DNA of 64,000 bases, taken from positions 124,001 through 188,000 of the forward strand of contig JABFRQ010000002.1 of the NCBI GenBank assembly GCA_013141075.1, written 5' to 3'. The translations under genes were made by a program, and so were the position numbers. The stretch comes from Methylotenera sp. (lineage in GTDB: Bacteria; Pseudomonadota; Gammaproteobacteria; Burkholderiales; Methylophilaceae). The notes below the pieces were generated by a model. That model worked only from the letters and a program-made list of their open reading frames with translations, had not been told where the DNA came from and searched no databases. Below are positions 32,115 to 42,040 of the stretch, in pieces. Numbering within the stretch: the stretch's first letter is position 1; each line of letters begins with the position of its first letter.

Positions 32115-32489
32115 TTACTTTAGCGATACAATCGCTTCGATTTCCACTAAAACATCACGCGGCAATTTAGCCACTTGCACAGTTGAACGTGCTGGGGTGT
32201 GCGTACCAAAAGTATCGCCATATACTTTATTCATGGCCACAAAATCATCTAGATTTTTTAAAAAAACGGTAGTTTTAACCACTTTATTTAAGCCAGCACC
32301 TGCGGCTTCAATCACGGCCTTTAGATTGGCTAATACTTGCGTAGTTTGCACGGTAATGTCGCCTTCAAGCAAAGTGCCATCCGCACGAAGTGGAATTTGG
32401 CCTGACGTGAAGAGCAAATCGCCCACTACCATAGCTTGTGAATATGGGCCGATAGCAGCTGGGGCGTTGGGGGTTTGAATGACTTTCAT
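32115..32489 (-). CDS. ridA: RidA/YjgF-family enamine/imine deaminase
   Basis: This 124-residue protein is of the RidA family: YSQAMVVGDLLFTSGQIPL at the start, the catalytic Arg in TPARSTVQVAKLP, and EIEAIVSL at the end. RidA hydrolyses reactive imines such as 2-aminoacrylate and iminopyruvate. It follows alr by 10 bp, in a dadA-alr-ridA operon. There it could drain the imine product released by DadA. Confidence 0.93.
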   Translation of the reverse strand: MKVIQTPNAPAAIGPYSQAMVVGDLLFTSGQIPLRADGTLLEGDITVQTTQVLANLKAVIEAAGAGLNKVVKTTVFLKNLDDFVAMNKVYGDTFGTHTPARSTVQVAKLPRDVLVEIEAIVSLK

Positions 32490-32499
32490 TTGAGTGCCT

Positions 32500-33597
32500 T
32501 TATTTATAATCAGAATATTTAAATTGTACGCGTTTCACATTACAAAACAATTCATACGCAATGGTGCCTGCGGCTCTTGCCACGTCGTTGGCGGCTACTT
32601 GGTCGCCCCACAATTCAACATGCGAGCCAATCTTCGTTTGTGGAATATCAGTTAATTCTACAAATAACATATCCATAGAAATGCGGCCTATTAGGCGTGT
32701 CATCACGCCATCTACTGCGGCTGGTGCTCCATTACTGGCGCTTCTAGGGTAGCCATCGGCATAACCGCAAGCCACCACGCCAACAACCGTGTCACGCGCG
32801 GCTGTGAATATGCTGCCGTAGCCGATAGATTCGCCCTTTTTAACATGGCGAATTGAAATAATTTTTGAAGTTAATTGCATTACAGCACGTAGTTTTGACG
32901 TAGCCGCCATTAAGGGATCAGCACCATACAACATAATACCAGGGCGCGACCAGCTCGCTTTGGCTTGCGGCCAGCCTAAAATCGCGGCTGAGTTGGCTAG
33001 GCTAATTTCAGCGGCACCCGTTTCTAAAATGTCTAAAATTCCTAAACCAATAATCGTTTTTTGAAAAACTGAAATTTGTTGTAGGGTATGTTCAGAACTT
33101 AAATTATCCGCATTGGCAAAATGGCTCATCAATACTATTTTTTCTACATTTATATGCCCTGCAAGCCTCATAAATGCTTGTGCATAGTCAACTGGCGAGA
33201 AACCCACGCGATGCATGCCGCTATCCATTTTCAGCCAAACTTGTACAGGTTTTGCGAGTTTTGCAGCTAATAAAAACGCTATTTGCCATTCTGCATGCAC
33301 CACAATCCACAAATCATTGGCGACAGTTTCAGGCAATTCTGCCGCTTCAAAAAAGCCTTCTAGCAACAAAATTGGGGTTTTAATGCCAGCTTCGCGTAGT
33401 TGCAAAGCTTCTTCTAAACATGCCACGGCAAAGCCATCTGCCTCGTTGGCAATGGCTTGTGCGCACTGCACGGCGCCATGCCCGTACGCGTTGGCTTTAA
33501 TCACTGCCAGCGATTTTCCGCCGTGCATTTGCTTGGCAACGCGGTAATTATGGCGAAACGCATCTAAGCGAATGTGGGCAATGGCTGGACGAGACAT
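32500..33597 (-). CDS. alr: Alanine racemase
   Basis: This 365-residue PLP enzyme interconverts L- and D-alanine. The PLP-binding Lys is in AVIKANAYGHG near the N-terminus, and the other catalytic Tyr lies in SIGYGSIFTAARD. Other family motifs are GYADGYPR, IGRISMDM and CNVKRV. It lies between dadA and ridA, so it is the catabolic racemase (DadX type) as judged by context. No other racemase is in this window, so a cell-wall role cannot be excluded. Confidence 0.93.
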   Translation of the reverse strand: MSRPAIAHIRLDAFRHNYRVAKQMHGGKSLAVIKANAYGHGAVQCAQAIANEADGFAVACLEEALQLREAGIKTPILLLEGFFEAAELPETVANDLWIVVHAEWQIAFLLAAKLAKPVQVWLKMDSGMHRVGFSPVDYAQAFMRLAGHINVEKIVLMSHFANADNLSSEHTLQQISVFQKTIIGLGILDILETGAAEISLANSAAILGWPQAKASWSRPGIMLYGADPLMAATSKLRAVMQLTSKIISIRHVKKGESIGYGSIFTAARDTVVGVVACGYADGYPRSASNGAPAAVDGVMTRLIGRISMDMLFVELTDIPQTKIGSHVELWGDQVAANDVARAAGTIAYELFCNVKRVQFKYSDYK

Positions 33598-33624
33598 TTT
33601 TATAATTTTAGTAATATTTTAATT

Positions 33625-34965
33625 TTACGAGATTTTATGAGCATGGCTGGAAGCCCCATGGATACTGGCTTGCAGGGCATCTCTTTTAATAGGCTTATTG
33701 TACCGCGTAATGGCAAAATCTTCACTTTGAATTGCAGGTTTCTCGTTCGCCACTAAATCAGCCAATACTTGTGCGGAGCCGCATGCCATCGTCCAGCCCA
33801 GCGTGCCGTGGCCTGTGTTGAGCCATACGTTATTATAGGCGCTCGATGCTTGACCAATAATCGGTGTGCCATCTGGCGTCATGGGGCGTAAACCTGTCCA
33901 AAATAAAGCTTTAGATACGTCGCCACCGTTAGGAAATAAGCCATTCAACACCATTTCAAGTGTTTCACGTCGGCGCGGGTTGAGGCTTAAATCAAAACCC
34001 GCTAACTCTGCCATGCCGCCTACCCTAATTCTGTCGTCAAAGCGCGTAATCGCCACTTTGTAAGTTTCATCCATCACGGTAGAAATTGGCGCGGCGGCGC
34101 TGTTAATCACAGGCACAGTGAGCGAATAGCCTTTTACGGGATACACAGGGATTTGCAAGCCTAACCCCAGCATTAGTTCGCGCGAGTAGCTACCAAGCGC
34201 CACTACATATTGGTCGGCTTGTAACGTTTCTTTGCCAGCATCGGTGATAATTTCTACGCCATTAAGCTTGCCATTTGCAGTGAGTAAACGCTCAATTTTT
34301 ACATTATGCATAAATTTAACGCCCAACTTTTGTGCTTCAATGGCTAAATTAGTGGTAAACAATTGGCAATCGCCAGTTTCATCATGCGGCAAGCGTAAGC
34401 CGCCTAACAGCTTGTCTTTCACAGTTGCCAACGCTGGCTCTGCGCGCACGCAACCGTCGGGGTCTAAATGCTCGAACGGCACGCCTAAGCGCGATAACAC
34501 GGCAATGTCTTTAGCTTCAGCATCCAGCTGTTTTTGCGTGCGAAATACTTGCAATGTGCCCTGTGTGCGACCTTCATAGGCAATGCCTGTGTTAGTGCGC
34601 AATTCATCTAAGCAGTCGCGGCTATATTCTGCCAGCCGCACCATGCGCTCTTTGTTAATGCTGTATCTGGCCGTGGTGCAATTGCGCAATAATTGCATGG
34701 TCCATTGCAGCTGCCACAGCGTAAAATCTGGCTTAACGGCCAGCGGAGAATGCCGCTGAAGCAGCCATTTAAGCGCCTTAGCAGGCACACCAGGCGCAGC
34801 CCATGGCGCAGAATAACCAGGGGATACTTGCCCTGCATTAGCAAAGCTGGTTTCTAAACCTACGGCTGGCTGGCGGTCAATTACTGTGACTTCAAAACCC
34901 TTTTGTGCCAAGTAATACGCGCTTGTTACGCCAATTACGCCTGAACCTAAAATTAGCACTTTCAT
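33625..34965 (-). CDS. dadA: D-amino acid dehydrogenase
   Basis: This 446-residue FAD enzyme oxidises D-alanine and related D-amino acids to 2-oxo acids and ammonium, feeding electrons to the quinone pool at the inner membrane. It has the N-terminal dinucleotide fold [21 protein letters not shown] and the C-terminal [14 protein letters not shown] region. The GTG just before the ATG is ignored; ATG 34965 follows an AGAGG box. The last 18 or so codons (from about [12 protein letters not shown]) are not DadA-like. They are a copy of the dispersed palindromic repeat, which has replaced or extended the natural end. Confidence 0.92.
   Translation of the reverse strand: MKVLILGSGVIGVTSAYYLAQKGFEVTVIDRQPAVGLETSFANAGQVSPGYSAPWAAPGVPAKALKWLLQRHSPLAVKPDFTLWQLQWTMQLLRNCTTARYSINKERMVRLAEYSRDCLDELRTNTGIAYEGRTQGTLQVFRTQKQLDAEAKDIAVLSRLGVPFEHLDPDGCVRAEPALATVKDKLLGGLRLPHDETGDCQLFTTNLAIEAQKLGVKFMHNVKIERLLTANGKLNGVEIITDAGKETLQADQYVVALGSYSRELMLGLGLQIPVYPVKGYSLTVPVINSAAAPISTVMDETYKVAITRFDDRIRVGGMAELAGFDLSLNPRRRETLEMVLNGLFPNGGDVSKALFWTGLRPMTPDGTPIIGQASSAYNNVWLNTGHGTLGWTMACGSAQVLADLVANEKPAIQSEDFAITRYNKPIKRDALQASIHGASSHAHKIS
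33637..33690. repeat. Dispersed palindromic repeat, copy E, inside the dadA 3' end
   Basis: The core CCCCATGGATACTGGC and TTGCAGGGCAT is in the 3' coding end of dadA. In frame on the minus strand it encodes the residues [14 protein letters not shown]. The copy gives the gene its stop codon region, so the natural C-terminus may have been changed. Confidence 0.8.
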
Positions 34966-35143
34966 CACAACCTCTTGTTTTTATGCTTATGAAGTATTAA
35001 ACATATTTTATGGGCTATTTACGCAAATAAAATCTAAATTTTTAATTTATTTAATATAAATAGTCTAATTTATTTAAATTTATAGTTGTTATTCACTTAA
35101 TTTTAGACACATAATAGTTTTTACAAAAATTAAAGAAAAAAAT

Positions 35144-35638
35144 ATGCGAATCCGTACCCATGCCGTGCGCGAGCTTGACCGTATTGACCATAAAATTTTA
35201 GCCGTGTTACAAGAAAATGCGCGCATCCCCATTACCGAGCTGGCCGAGCGCGTCGGCTTGTCTATCACCCCTTGTGGTGAACGCGTCAAAAACTTAGAAA
35301 AAGAAGGCGTTATTTTAGGCTATCACGCTCGGCTAGACCCGCACTCGTTGGGCTTAGGGCTACTGGTATTTGTAGAACTCAAGCTCTCCACAAAATCTGG
35401 CGCGATATTCAGCAAATTTAAACAAGAAATTTTAAAGCTGCCTAGCGTACTGGAATGCCATTTAGTTTCTGGCGACTTTGACTACTTAATTAAAGCAAGA
35501 ATCGCGCAAATGTCCGACTACCGCACCTTATTGGGCGACATTTTGTTATCACTGCCTGGCGCACAAGAATCACGCAGTTATATTGTGATGGAAGAAGTTA
35601 AAGAAGGCTTTGCTTTACCGTTAGCTGAGGCTGATTAG
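35144..35638 (+). CDS. Lrp/AsnC-family regulator, divergent from dadA
   Basis: This 164-residue regulator has an N-terminal winged HTH (LDRIDHKILAVLQENARIPITELAERVGLSITPCGERVKNLE) and a C-terminal RAM ligand-binding domain (YLIKARIAQMSDYRTLLG). Divergent transcription from dadA-alr-ridA points to alanine-responsive control of that operon, as in DadR of other bacteria. The 178-bp divergent gap is very AT-rich, as Lrp sites often are. Ligand identity is inferred. Confidence 0.88.
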   Translation: MRIRTHAVRELDRIDHKILAVLQENARIPITELAERVGLSITPCGERVKNLEKEGVILGYHARLDPHSLGLGLLVFVELKLSTKSGAIFSKFKQEILKLPSVLECHLVSGDFDYLIKARIAQMSDYRTLLGDILLSLPGAQESRSYIVMEEVKEGFALPLAEAD

Positions 35639-35677
35639 TTAAACCAAACGCCTCTTGGCGCAATCGGTGCAAACTAT

Positions 35678-35716
35678 AAAAAAAAGCCCGCAACACAGCT
35701 AGCGGCATTGCGGGCT
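35678..35716 (-). terminator. Minus-strand terminator in a gap between two plus-strand genes
   Basis: On the minus strand, stem AGCCCGCAA/TTGCGGGCT (35716-35685) is followed by eight T (35685-35678). On the plus strand the downstream bases are not T-rich, so it works in the minus direction only. No minus-strand gene is seen upstream of it in the 35717-36046 gap, so it probably ends a small RNA or an antisense transcript. Confidence 0.75.
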
Positions 35717-35826
35717 AAAGGGAGCGATAATTTGGAGATTTACGCTTAGTTTGAATATAAGCAAATAAGATGCCCGCAAACTAACCTTAATAAAATCAAC
35801 GTGTTAATAGAGTTATTGAATAAATA

Positions 35827-35880
35827 ATTGGTTTATATCAACCATTTTCTGGTTGTTACAACCATTTTTTACAACCAATT
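35827..35880. promoter_or_regulatory. AACCA-motif array and palindrome upstream of the aldehyde dehydrogenase
   Basis: A perfect palindrome TGGTTGTTACAACCA (35850-35864) is surrounded by half-sites ATTGGTT, TCAACCATT and ACAACCAAT within about 50 bp. It lies 170 bp upstream of the aldehyde dehydrogenase ATG. The TGGT...ACCA form is common for GntR-family operators. No GntR gene is in the window. Confidence 0.5.
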
Positions 35881-36046
35881 TCTATAAGCAGATAGTTGTT
35901 TACGTGAATAAAAATGAGCGTATTTTTTTAATGCTATACTTTTATGCACTAAAAAATTCATACTAAACTGGCTAGGCTGTCTAAATAAGCTATGTCGTAT
36001 AGCGTTTTTACAGCGATCTTATTGATACTTTATATTTGAGACCAAA

Positions 36047-37480
36047 ATGAAAAATATCCAAACGCAATTACTCATTAACGGTAACTTTGTTCAAGGCGAA
36101 GGCGCACCAATAAGCGTGCTAAACCCTGCCACTGGCGCGGAGATTACGCAGGTGGCAGAAGCTTCAATACAACAAGTAGAAGCGGCTGTGAGCGCCGCAG
36201 CAACAGCTTTTAAAACTTGGAAGAAAACTACGCCGCGAGACCGTGCGACCATGTTGCTCAAGCTTGCCGATGCTATTGAAAATGACGCCGTAGGCTTTGC
36301 CGAGCTTGAATCGCTGAACTGCGGCAAGCCTTATTTGGCGGCGCTTAACGATGAAATTCCAGCCGTGGCGGACGTGTTTCGCTTTTTTGCGGGCGCAATA
36401 CGCAACATGACAGGTTCGCTGGCAGGTGAATATTTAAGCGGCCACACCAGCATGATTCGGCGTGATCCGCTTGGCGTGGTTGCAAGTATTGCACCGTGGA
36501 ATTATCCGTTGATGATGGCCGCTTGGAAGCTAGCACCTGCTTTGGCTGCAGGCAATACCGTAGTATTAAAACCAAGCGAAATGACCCCACTGACTACGCT
36601 TAAATTGGCACACTTGGTTGCTGAAATTTTCCCAGCTGGCGTGGTGAATATTATTAACGGGCGTGGTGAATCTGTAGGTGCACCGATGATTTCGCAGCCG
36701 CAAGTGCAGATGATTTCAATTACGGGCGATATTTCTACGGGTCAAAAAATTATGGTAGTGGCCGCTAAAGGCGTGAAACGCACGCACTTAGAGCTGGGCG
36801 GCAAAGCACCCGTGATTGTGTTTGATGATGCTGATATTGCCGCCGTGGTTGAAGGCGTGCGCACCTTCGGCTTTTATAACGCAGGGCAAGATTGCACCGC
36901 CGCTTGCCGCATTTACGCAAGTAAAAAAATCTACGAGAAATTAGTGGCAGATCTCTCTTTAGCCGTTGCTAGCATTAAAACTGGCGAGCAAAAAATGGCT
37001 GGTGTAGAAATGGGGCCATTGATTTCTGCAAGGCAGCGCGAGCGCGTGGCTGGCTTTGTAGAGCGCGCTACCGCACAAAAACATATTGAGATAACCACTG
37101 GCGGAAAAATACTGGCTGGTAATGGCTTTTTCTACGCGCCAACCATTGTTGCGGGCGCATTACAAACCGATGAAATTGTGCAAAAAGAAGTATTTGGCCC
37201 TGTGGTTTCAATCACGCGTTTTGATGATGAAGAACAAGTAGTGACTTGGGCCAATGAATCAGAATACGGCTTGGCAAGCTCGGTGTGGACAACAGATGTG
37301 TCACGCGCAATGCGGGTTTCTAGCGAGCTGCAATATGGCTGCACTTGGGTGAACACACACTTTATGCTGGTCAGTGAAATGCCTCACGGCGGCATGAAAA
37401 AATCGGGCTATGGCAAAGATATGTCGATGTATGCGATTGAAGATTACAGCGCCGTACGGCACGTAATGGTAAAGCTTTGA
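36047..37480 (+). CDS. Aldehyde dehydrogenase, gamma-aminobutyraldehyde (PatD) type
   Basis: This 477-residue NAD enzyme resembles the PatD group that oxidises 4-aminobutanal from putrescine to GABA. The NAD site includes [30 protein letters not shown], the catalytic Glu is in [11 protein letters not shown] and the catalytic Cys in GQDCTAACR. Length is normal. It lies alone, with a repeat palindrome after it and a polyamine-binding protein pseudogene convergent. A broader amino-aldehyde range is likely, and betaine aldehyde cannot be excluded. Confidence 0.85.
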   Translation: MKNIQTQLLINGNFVQGEGAPISVLNPATGAEITQVAEASIQQVEAAVSAAATAFKTWKKTTPRDRATMLLKLADAIENDAVGFAELESLNCGKPYLAALNDEIPAVADVFRFFAGAIRNMTGSLAGEYLSGHTSMIRRDPLGVVASIAPWNYPLMMAAWKLAPALAAGNTVVLKPSEMTPLTTLKLAHLVAEIFPAGVVNIINGRGESVGAPMISQPQVQMISITGDISTGQKIMVVAAKGVKRTHLELGGKAPVIVFDDADIAAVVEGVRTFGFYNAGQDCTAACRIYASKKIYEKLVADLSLAVASIKTGEQKMAGVEMGPLISARQRERVAGFVERATAQKHIEITTGGKILAGNGFFYAPTIVAGALQTDEIVQKEVFGPVVSITRFDDEEQVVTWANESEYGLASSVWTTDVSRAMRVSSELQYGCTWVNTHFMLVSEMPHGGMKKSGYGKDMSMYAIEDYSAVRHVMVKL

Positions 37481-37516
37481 AGCAACTTTTCATTAAAAAC
37501 TGCTCGAGAAAAAAAC

Positions 37517-37558
37517 ACTGCCCTGAGAGCCGCTCTAGGAGCGGCTCTCAGGGCAGTA
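37517..37558. repeat. Near-perfect palindrome related to the dispersed repeat family
   Basis: Arms ACTGCCCTGAGAGCCGCTC and GAGCGGCTCTCAGGGCAGT are perfect inverted copies with a 4-bp loop. It shares the CTGCCCTG end with the family and the CCGCTC part with copy C. It sits between the aldehyde dehydrogenase and the convergent pseudogene and may act as a transcript end for both sides. Confidence 0.82.
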
Positions 37559-37592
37559 CTAAAGAGTTCATGCGTTACAAGCTGCAATATAA

Positions 37593-38720
37593 CTAATTTC
37601 CAGCTTTAAATTTTTCAAACGTATCTGCTCTAATTTTAGCCATTTTGCTATCTAACGTTTTTGGTGCGGTTAGCCTACTAAAATCTTCGGGCGCTAAAAA
37701 TATTGATCGATCATTTTTCATAGACTCATCAATTAAAGGCTTGGCAGCTTTATTTGGAGTAGCATACTTAGAAGCATTGCTAATATCAGCTTGTACTTGT
37801 GGTCTAAGTATGTAGTTAATAAACAAGTGTGCATTATTCGGATGTTTTGCACCAGCGGGAATCGCCATGCTGTCCATAAATAGCAAGGATCCTGTTTTAG
37901 GAAATATTGGTGCAATATTTTGCCCACCACCTTTTTTATTCGCAATAGTACGTGCACGGTAAAATTCACCGCCGTATCCAATGGCGACACAGGTCGATTT
38001 ATCAGTCATATTTTCAGCTTGGGCTACCGAAGTTATAGTTTTGATATCTGGTCGCACTTTTTTAAGCATATCACCTACAGCAGCATAATCGGCGGCATTA
38101 TTGCTATAAGCAGGCTTGCCCAAGTAGTTAAGTGCGATTGGCATAATATCTGCAGATGAATCTAAATACATAATGCCGCATGATTTCAACTTGGCAGTAT
38201 AGATAGGGTTAAACACTAATTCCCAAAAATTTTGTGGCATAGGCGTTTTACCTAAGGCTTTGATTACTTTATCAACATCTACGCCTATAGTAGTGTAACC
38301 CCACGCCCAGCCTACTAGGTAAGCATTATTGGGGTCAGCATTTTTCATTTTGACTAAAATTTCTGGGTCGAGATTATTAAAATTAGGTAATTTATTTTTG
38401 TCTAGTTTTTGCAATAAGCCGCCATCAATTTGCGATTTAGCCCAATCTTAAGACGGCATGACGACATCGTAACCAGATTTTTTAGAGCGCAATTTTTCGT
38501 CTAACGTTTCGTTGTCTTCATAAGTGTCATAACGTACTTTAATGCCAGTTTCTTTTTCAAAATTAGCAATGGTGTCTGGCGCTATATAATCTACCCAGTT
38601 ATATACATTTAGTACTTTTTCTTCAATTTTTGATTCAGCTTTGGCTTGACTTAAGCCTACAAAACCTACATTCATGGCAATACCTAACAATGAGGCTAAA
38701 ACAATTTTCTTATCTACCAA
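37593..38720 (-). pseudogene. potF: Polyamine ABC transporter substrate-binding protein with an in-frame stop
   Basis: Two frames that are in register, 38720-38448 and 38447-37593, together make one PotF/SpuD-type periplasmic binding protein of about 375 residues. A signal peptide ends near SQAKA, and the mature start EKVLNVYNWVDYI is typical. A single TAA at 38450-38448 (after YDVVMPS) interrupts the gene, and the following residues DWAKSQIDGG continue the family pattern. It starts with TTG 38720 behind AAGGAG. No permease or ATPase gene lies beside it. It is a pseudogene unless the stop is suppressed or is a sequence error. Confidence 0.85.
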
Positions 38721-38968
38721 CGTAAATCTCCTTAGTTTTTTCTGTTTATTTTTAACAACTATAAAGAAATATGCAAAAGCTGTGCCAAAGATGACTTGCT
38801 AAAAAAATAAAGTAGCTCTATAGCAAAAAACCCAGCGAGGCGCATGAAATGATCATCTGTATGGCTTAAATTAGGTTAGATTACAGTGAGTTATTGTCAG
38901 TTTTTGGCCAAAACTGTTCAGGAATCAACAGCTACCAACTGGGTAGAGGAAAAGCCAACCCGAACGAC

Positions 38969-41179
38969 TTAAAGATTGATTTTTTTGTTAAAAAAGGCGT
39001 GTACTTTATCGTGTGCAATTGGCTTACTGATTAGGTAACCTTGAATTTCATCGCAGCCTAATTCTCTTAAAAAGGCGAGCTGTTCTTTTGTTTCTATACC
39101 TTCGCTAACCACGCGTAACTTTAGCGCATGGGCTAGGTTAATAATTGCCGTTACAATTTCCGCGTCATCATTATTGGTAAGCATGTCGTTAATAAAACTT
39201 TTATCGATTTTAAGCGCATCAATAGGCAGGCGTCTTAATTGACCAAGGTTAGAATGCCCAGTACCAAAATCATCAATATACATATGCAATTGAAGCCTGC
39301 GTAAGGACTCTAAAATCTGCATGGTCATTTCTGGGTCTTCCATGGTGGCACTTTCGGTAATCTCCACATGCAACATTGAAGGCTCCATGCCAGTAGAATG
39401 AAGAATTTCAACGATGTCGCTTACCAATGACAAATCATTAAACTGCCTTGGTGAAATATTCACGGCTACGGCTGGCGGATTAAGCCCAGCCTCATTCCAC
39501 CTAACCCATTGCTCACAAGCTTCCCGAATTACAAATCGCCCGATGGGTACAATTAAGCCAGTTTCTTCAGCGATTGGGATAAATTTGTCTGGGTTAGTCA
39601 ATACGCCAGTGTTGGTTAACCAGCGCACGAGGGCTTCTAAACCAACCACTTTATTGGTGCTCAAATCCACTTTTGGTTGATACATGAGCAGTAACTCACC
39701 TTTTTCTAACGCTTGCCTCAGGCCATTTTCAAGCAATAATTGCTCATGCGCATAAACATTCATCTCTTCACTAAAGTATTCAAAGCCACTGCGCTTGCTT
39801 TTGGCTTGATACATGGCTAAATCGGCTTGCCTGAGTAAGGCATTTGCATCGACCGCATCATTCGGGTAAACACTAATACCGATACTGGCGCCCACACTAT
39901 AGCGCCTATCGTTAATATCAAATGGCTCTGAAATCATTTTGATAATTTTTCGCGCTAAATTACTGGCGGCATTATTGATTGGCGGATGCGTATAGACCAC
40001 AGCAAATTCATCGCCACCAAGTCGCGCTACAAAGTCATCTGCACGCAAAATATTATTTAAACGATTAGCAATAATTTTTAGTACCGCATCGCCTACTTCA
40101 TGTCCTTCAGAATCATTGATTTTTTTAAATCGGTCTAAGTCAATGAACAGCAAATACACCTGATATTTTTGCCGCTGCGCTTGCGCTAAGCTGTGCAATA
40201 AGAAATCTTGAAAATATGTGCGATTTGGTAAGGTCGTAAGCGGATCATGATTAGCTAGCTTATTTAAGGCAACTTCGGCATGATGGCGCTCAGAAAACGC
40301 CGAAGCCACAAATAAACCACCTAAGGTTAATGGTATAAACCCAACTTTTAGGGTGAATAACGCTTGCGTATAAAGCTCAGAGTTAATTTGATCAAAGCTA
40401 AGCGCCAAGGTTATTAGCGCGACAACCGCAGCCAAAAAAATCACGCTATGGGTAATAATGTTTCTGAACCTAATGGCTGCCCACAACACAAAAACCAATA
40501 GCATAAAAATAATAATTTCCGATGTGCCTAACAAATAGCCATAGTGTTTTGTTAGCCACGCTGTAGCGACTATTCCTACGAAAATTGCCGCTAATTCTAG
40601 TTTATCTAACCTAGATAAATAAAATTTTTGGTATGAGTACAAAGAAAAAAGTAAGGGGATTGTGAGATACGCTATTACCAGCTCATTAAACCACCATAAC
40701 GTTATGCCTTGCACTAGATTATTCCAGCTCACAAAACCATAAGCATGAATACTTAAAACTGTAGCTAAAGTGTGCACAGCGCAAGCTAGTGGCACTGCAA
40801 TAAACGCAAAAACTGCAACAATGGATACTTGATTGATATTGTTTACAAAGTTGGTAGATAATCTTAGAAAAAATCGAAAGACAAAAGCAGCTGCAGCGGT
40901 ACTAATCGCTAGCATTAAGGCCAAATCCCAAGGCATTTTCAGTAAATGAAAACACATAGACCCAACAGCCGCGCCGAATATGCCTACTAGACCATACCTA
41001 ACAGCAACGGCCGCCGCAAGTGCTACTGCTGGCAGCTCAAATAATAAATCTACACCAATATACGGCGCCAGCCATGAGCCCAAATAAGCGATGGCGAAAT
41101 AAACGAATCCTATTACCCCAGACTGAGCAACAAAAGGCTTTGCTTGCTCGGCTGTAGGTATTCTGATTCTTAAACTCAT
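38969..41179 (-). CDS. MASE1-GGDEF-EAL c-di-GMP signalling protein
   Basis: This 736-residue inner-membrane protein has a MASE1 sensor of about eight helices (15-290), a GGDEF domain (305-465) and an EAL domain (475-725). GGDEF at 388-392 is intact and the inhibitory site RADD lies five residues before it (379-382), so it can probably make and sense c-di-GMP. The EAL motif (EALVRW, 515-520) and the later metal-binding residues (NISPRQF, DDFGTGHSN) are also intact. It can act as cyclase, phosphodiesterase or both. The 250-bp gap to the pseudogene has no gene. It may be linked to polyamine signals by neighbourhood only. Confidence 0.92.
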   Translation of the reverse strand: MSLRIRIPTAEQAKPFVAQSGVIGFVYFAIAYLGSWLAPYIGVDLLFELPAVALAAAVAVRYGLVGIFGAAVGSMCFHLLKMPWDLALMLAISTAAAAFVFRFFLRLSTNFVNNINQVSIVAVFAFIAVPLACAVHTLATVLSIHAYGFVSWNNLVQGITLWWFNELVIAYLTIPLLFSLYSYQKFYLSRLDKLELAAIFVGIVATAWLTKHYGYLLGTSEIIIFMLLVFVLWAAIRFRNIITHSVIFLAAVVALITLALSFDQINSELYTQALFTLKVGFIPLTLGGLFVASAFSERHHAEVALNKLANHDPLTTLPNRTYFQDFLLHSLAQAQRQKYQVYLLFIDLDRFKKINDSEGHEVGDAVLKIIANRLNNILRADDFVARLGGDEFAVVYTHPPINNAASNLARKIIKMISEPFDINDRRYSVGASIGISVYPNDAVDANALLRQADLAMYQAKSKRSGFEYFSEEMNVYAHEQLLLENGLRQALEKGELLLMYQPKVDLSTNKVVGLEALVRWLTNTGVLTNPDKFIPIAEETGLIVPIGRFVIREACEQWVRWNEAGLNPPAVAVNISPRQFNDLSLVSDIVEILHSTGMEPSMLHVEITESATMEDPEMTMQILESLRRLQLHMYIDDFGTGHSNLGQLRRLPIDALKIDKSFINDMLTNNDDAEIVTAIINLAHALKLRVVSEGIETKEQLAFLRELGCDEIQGYLISKPIAHDKVHAFFNKKINL

Positions 41180-41307
41180 TGATTAACTCTCAACATTTTT
41201 GTATTAGGGTGATTTCAATTTTGAAGTGCAATAAACATTATTTTACGTACATTATCGTATTGTACTGAGTAAAATAGAGGCATTTACAGCCTCAACAAAA
41301 ATTAACA

Positions 41308-41865
41308 CTAAAACGTAGGCGGGCTGCATGAACTTACCAATGTGCACACTTCACTACCGACATTGCGAAAACGATGCGGCAGGCGGCTGTTAAAGTAATA
41401 AGCATCTCCAGCACCCAACACACGCGTTTGCTCGCCCACCGTGACTTCTAGCCGCCCAGAGAGTATCACTGCGCCCTCTTCACCCTCATGTTGTAACATG
41501 ATTAAGCCCGTATCCGCGCCTACTTCATAGCTTTCATACAAAATTTGCAACGCATGGCCAGCCTTGGCAGAGCCTATTTGCCGATACGAAATGCCTGCGC
41601 CACCGCTAATTTCAGTGAGTGATTCGGCGCGATAAAACACCTCACTTTTCATGCCAGGCAATTCATCAGAAAAAAACTCAGCAAGTGTCATAGGAATACC
41701 AGCCAATATGCGTTTAAGCGCGCTCACCGATGGGCTAGTATTGCCCGATTCTATGAGCGAAATAGTTGCATTTGCTACGCCTGCTTTTTTTGCCAAGGCC
41801 CGTTGCGAAAGTTGATGCCTTAAACGAACGATTCTTAACCTTGCACCTACATCGATATCCATCAA
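41308..41865 (-). CDS. puuR: PuuR-like XRE regulator with cupin domain
   Basis: This 185-residue repressor has an N-terminal XRE HTH (LRIVRLRHQLSQRALAKKAGVANATISLIESG) and a C-terminal cupin (GADTGLIMLQHEGEEGAVILSGRLEV and GDAYYFNSRLPHRFRN). The pair and the location, divergent from polyamine-type catabolic genes, fit PuuR, which releases DNA when putrescine binds. The start is one of two tandem ATGs, 41865 or 41862. A candidate operator (AAGTGTTTA repeats) lies in the 166-bp divergent gap. Confidence 0.85.
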   Translation of the reverse strand: MMDIDVGARLRIVRLRHQLSQRALAKKAGVANATISLIESGNTSPSVSALKRILAGIPMTLAEFFSDELPGMKSEVFYRAESLTEISGGAGISYRQIGSAKAGHALQILYESYEVGADTGLIMLQHEGEEGAVILSGRLEVTVGEQTRVLGAGDAYYFNSRLPHRFRNVGSEVCTLVSSCSPPTF

Positions 41866-41883
41866 TTTTCCTGTTAACTTTGC

Positions 41884-41991
41884 AAGTGTTTAAAGTGTTA
41901 AATATACAATAACATTGATAAATTTAATACTATTAAAATCAATTAGTTGACTATTTTAAAAACCAGCCTTGACACGCAATGCTAAACACTT
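41884..41991. promoter_or_regulatory. AAGTGTTTA repeats and sigma-70 promoter in the puuR divergent region
   Basis: AAGTGTTTA (41884-41892) and AAGTGTTA (41893-41900) are direct copies, and TAAACACTT (41983-41991) is the inverted copy. The last lies just after the -35 box TTGACA (41969-41974) of the aminotransferase promoter, with a -10 near TAATGAT. A repressor on both could loop or block both promoters. The protein that binds is presumably the PuuR-like regulator. Confidence 0.55.
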
Positions 41992-42040
41992 AATGATATG
42001 TCTTAAGAAATATCAAGAATAAGTATTTAGGATGCAAACT

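Noticed and set aside
37593-38414. Separate gene starting MQKLDKNKLPN
   Set aside because: It is in the same frame as the upstream signal-peptide part and lacks its own start context; both are one interrupted potF-type gene.
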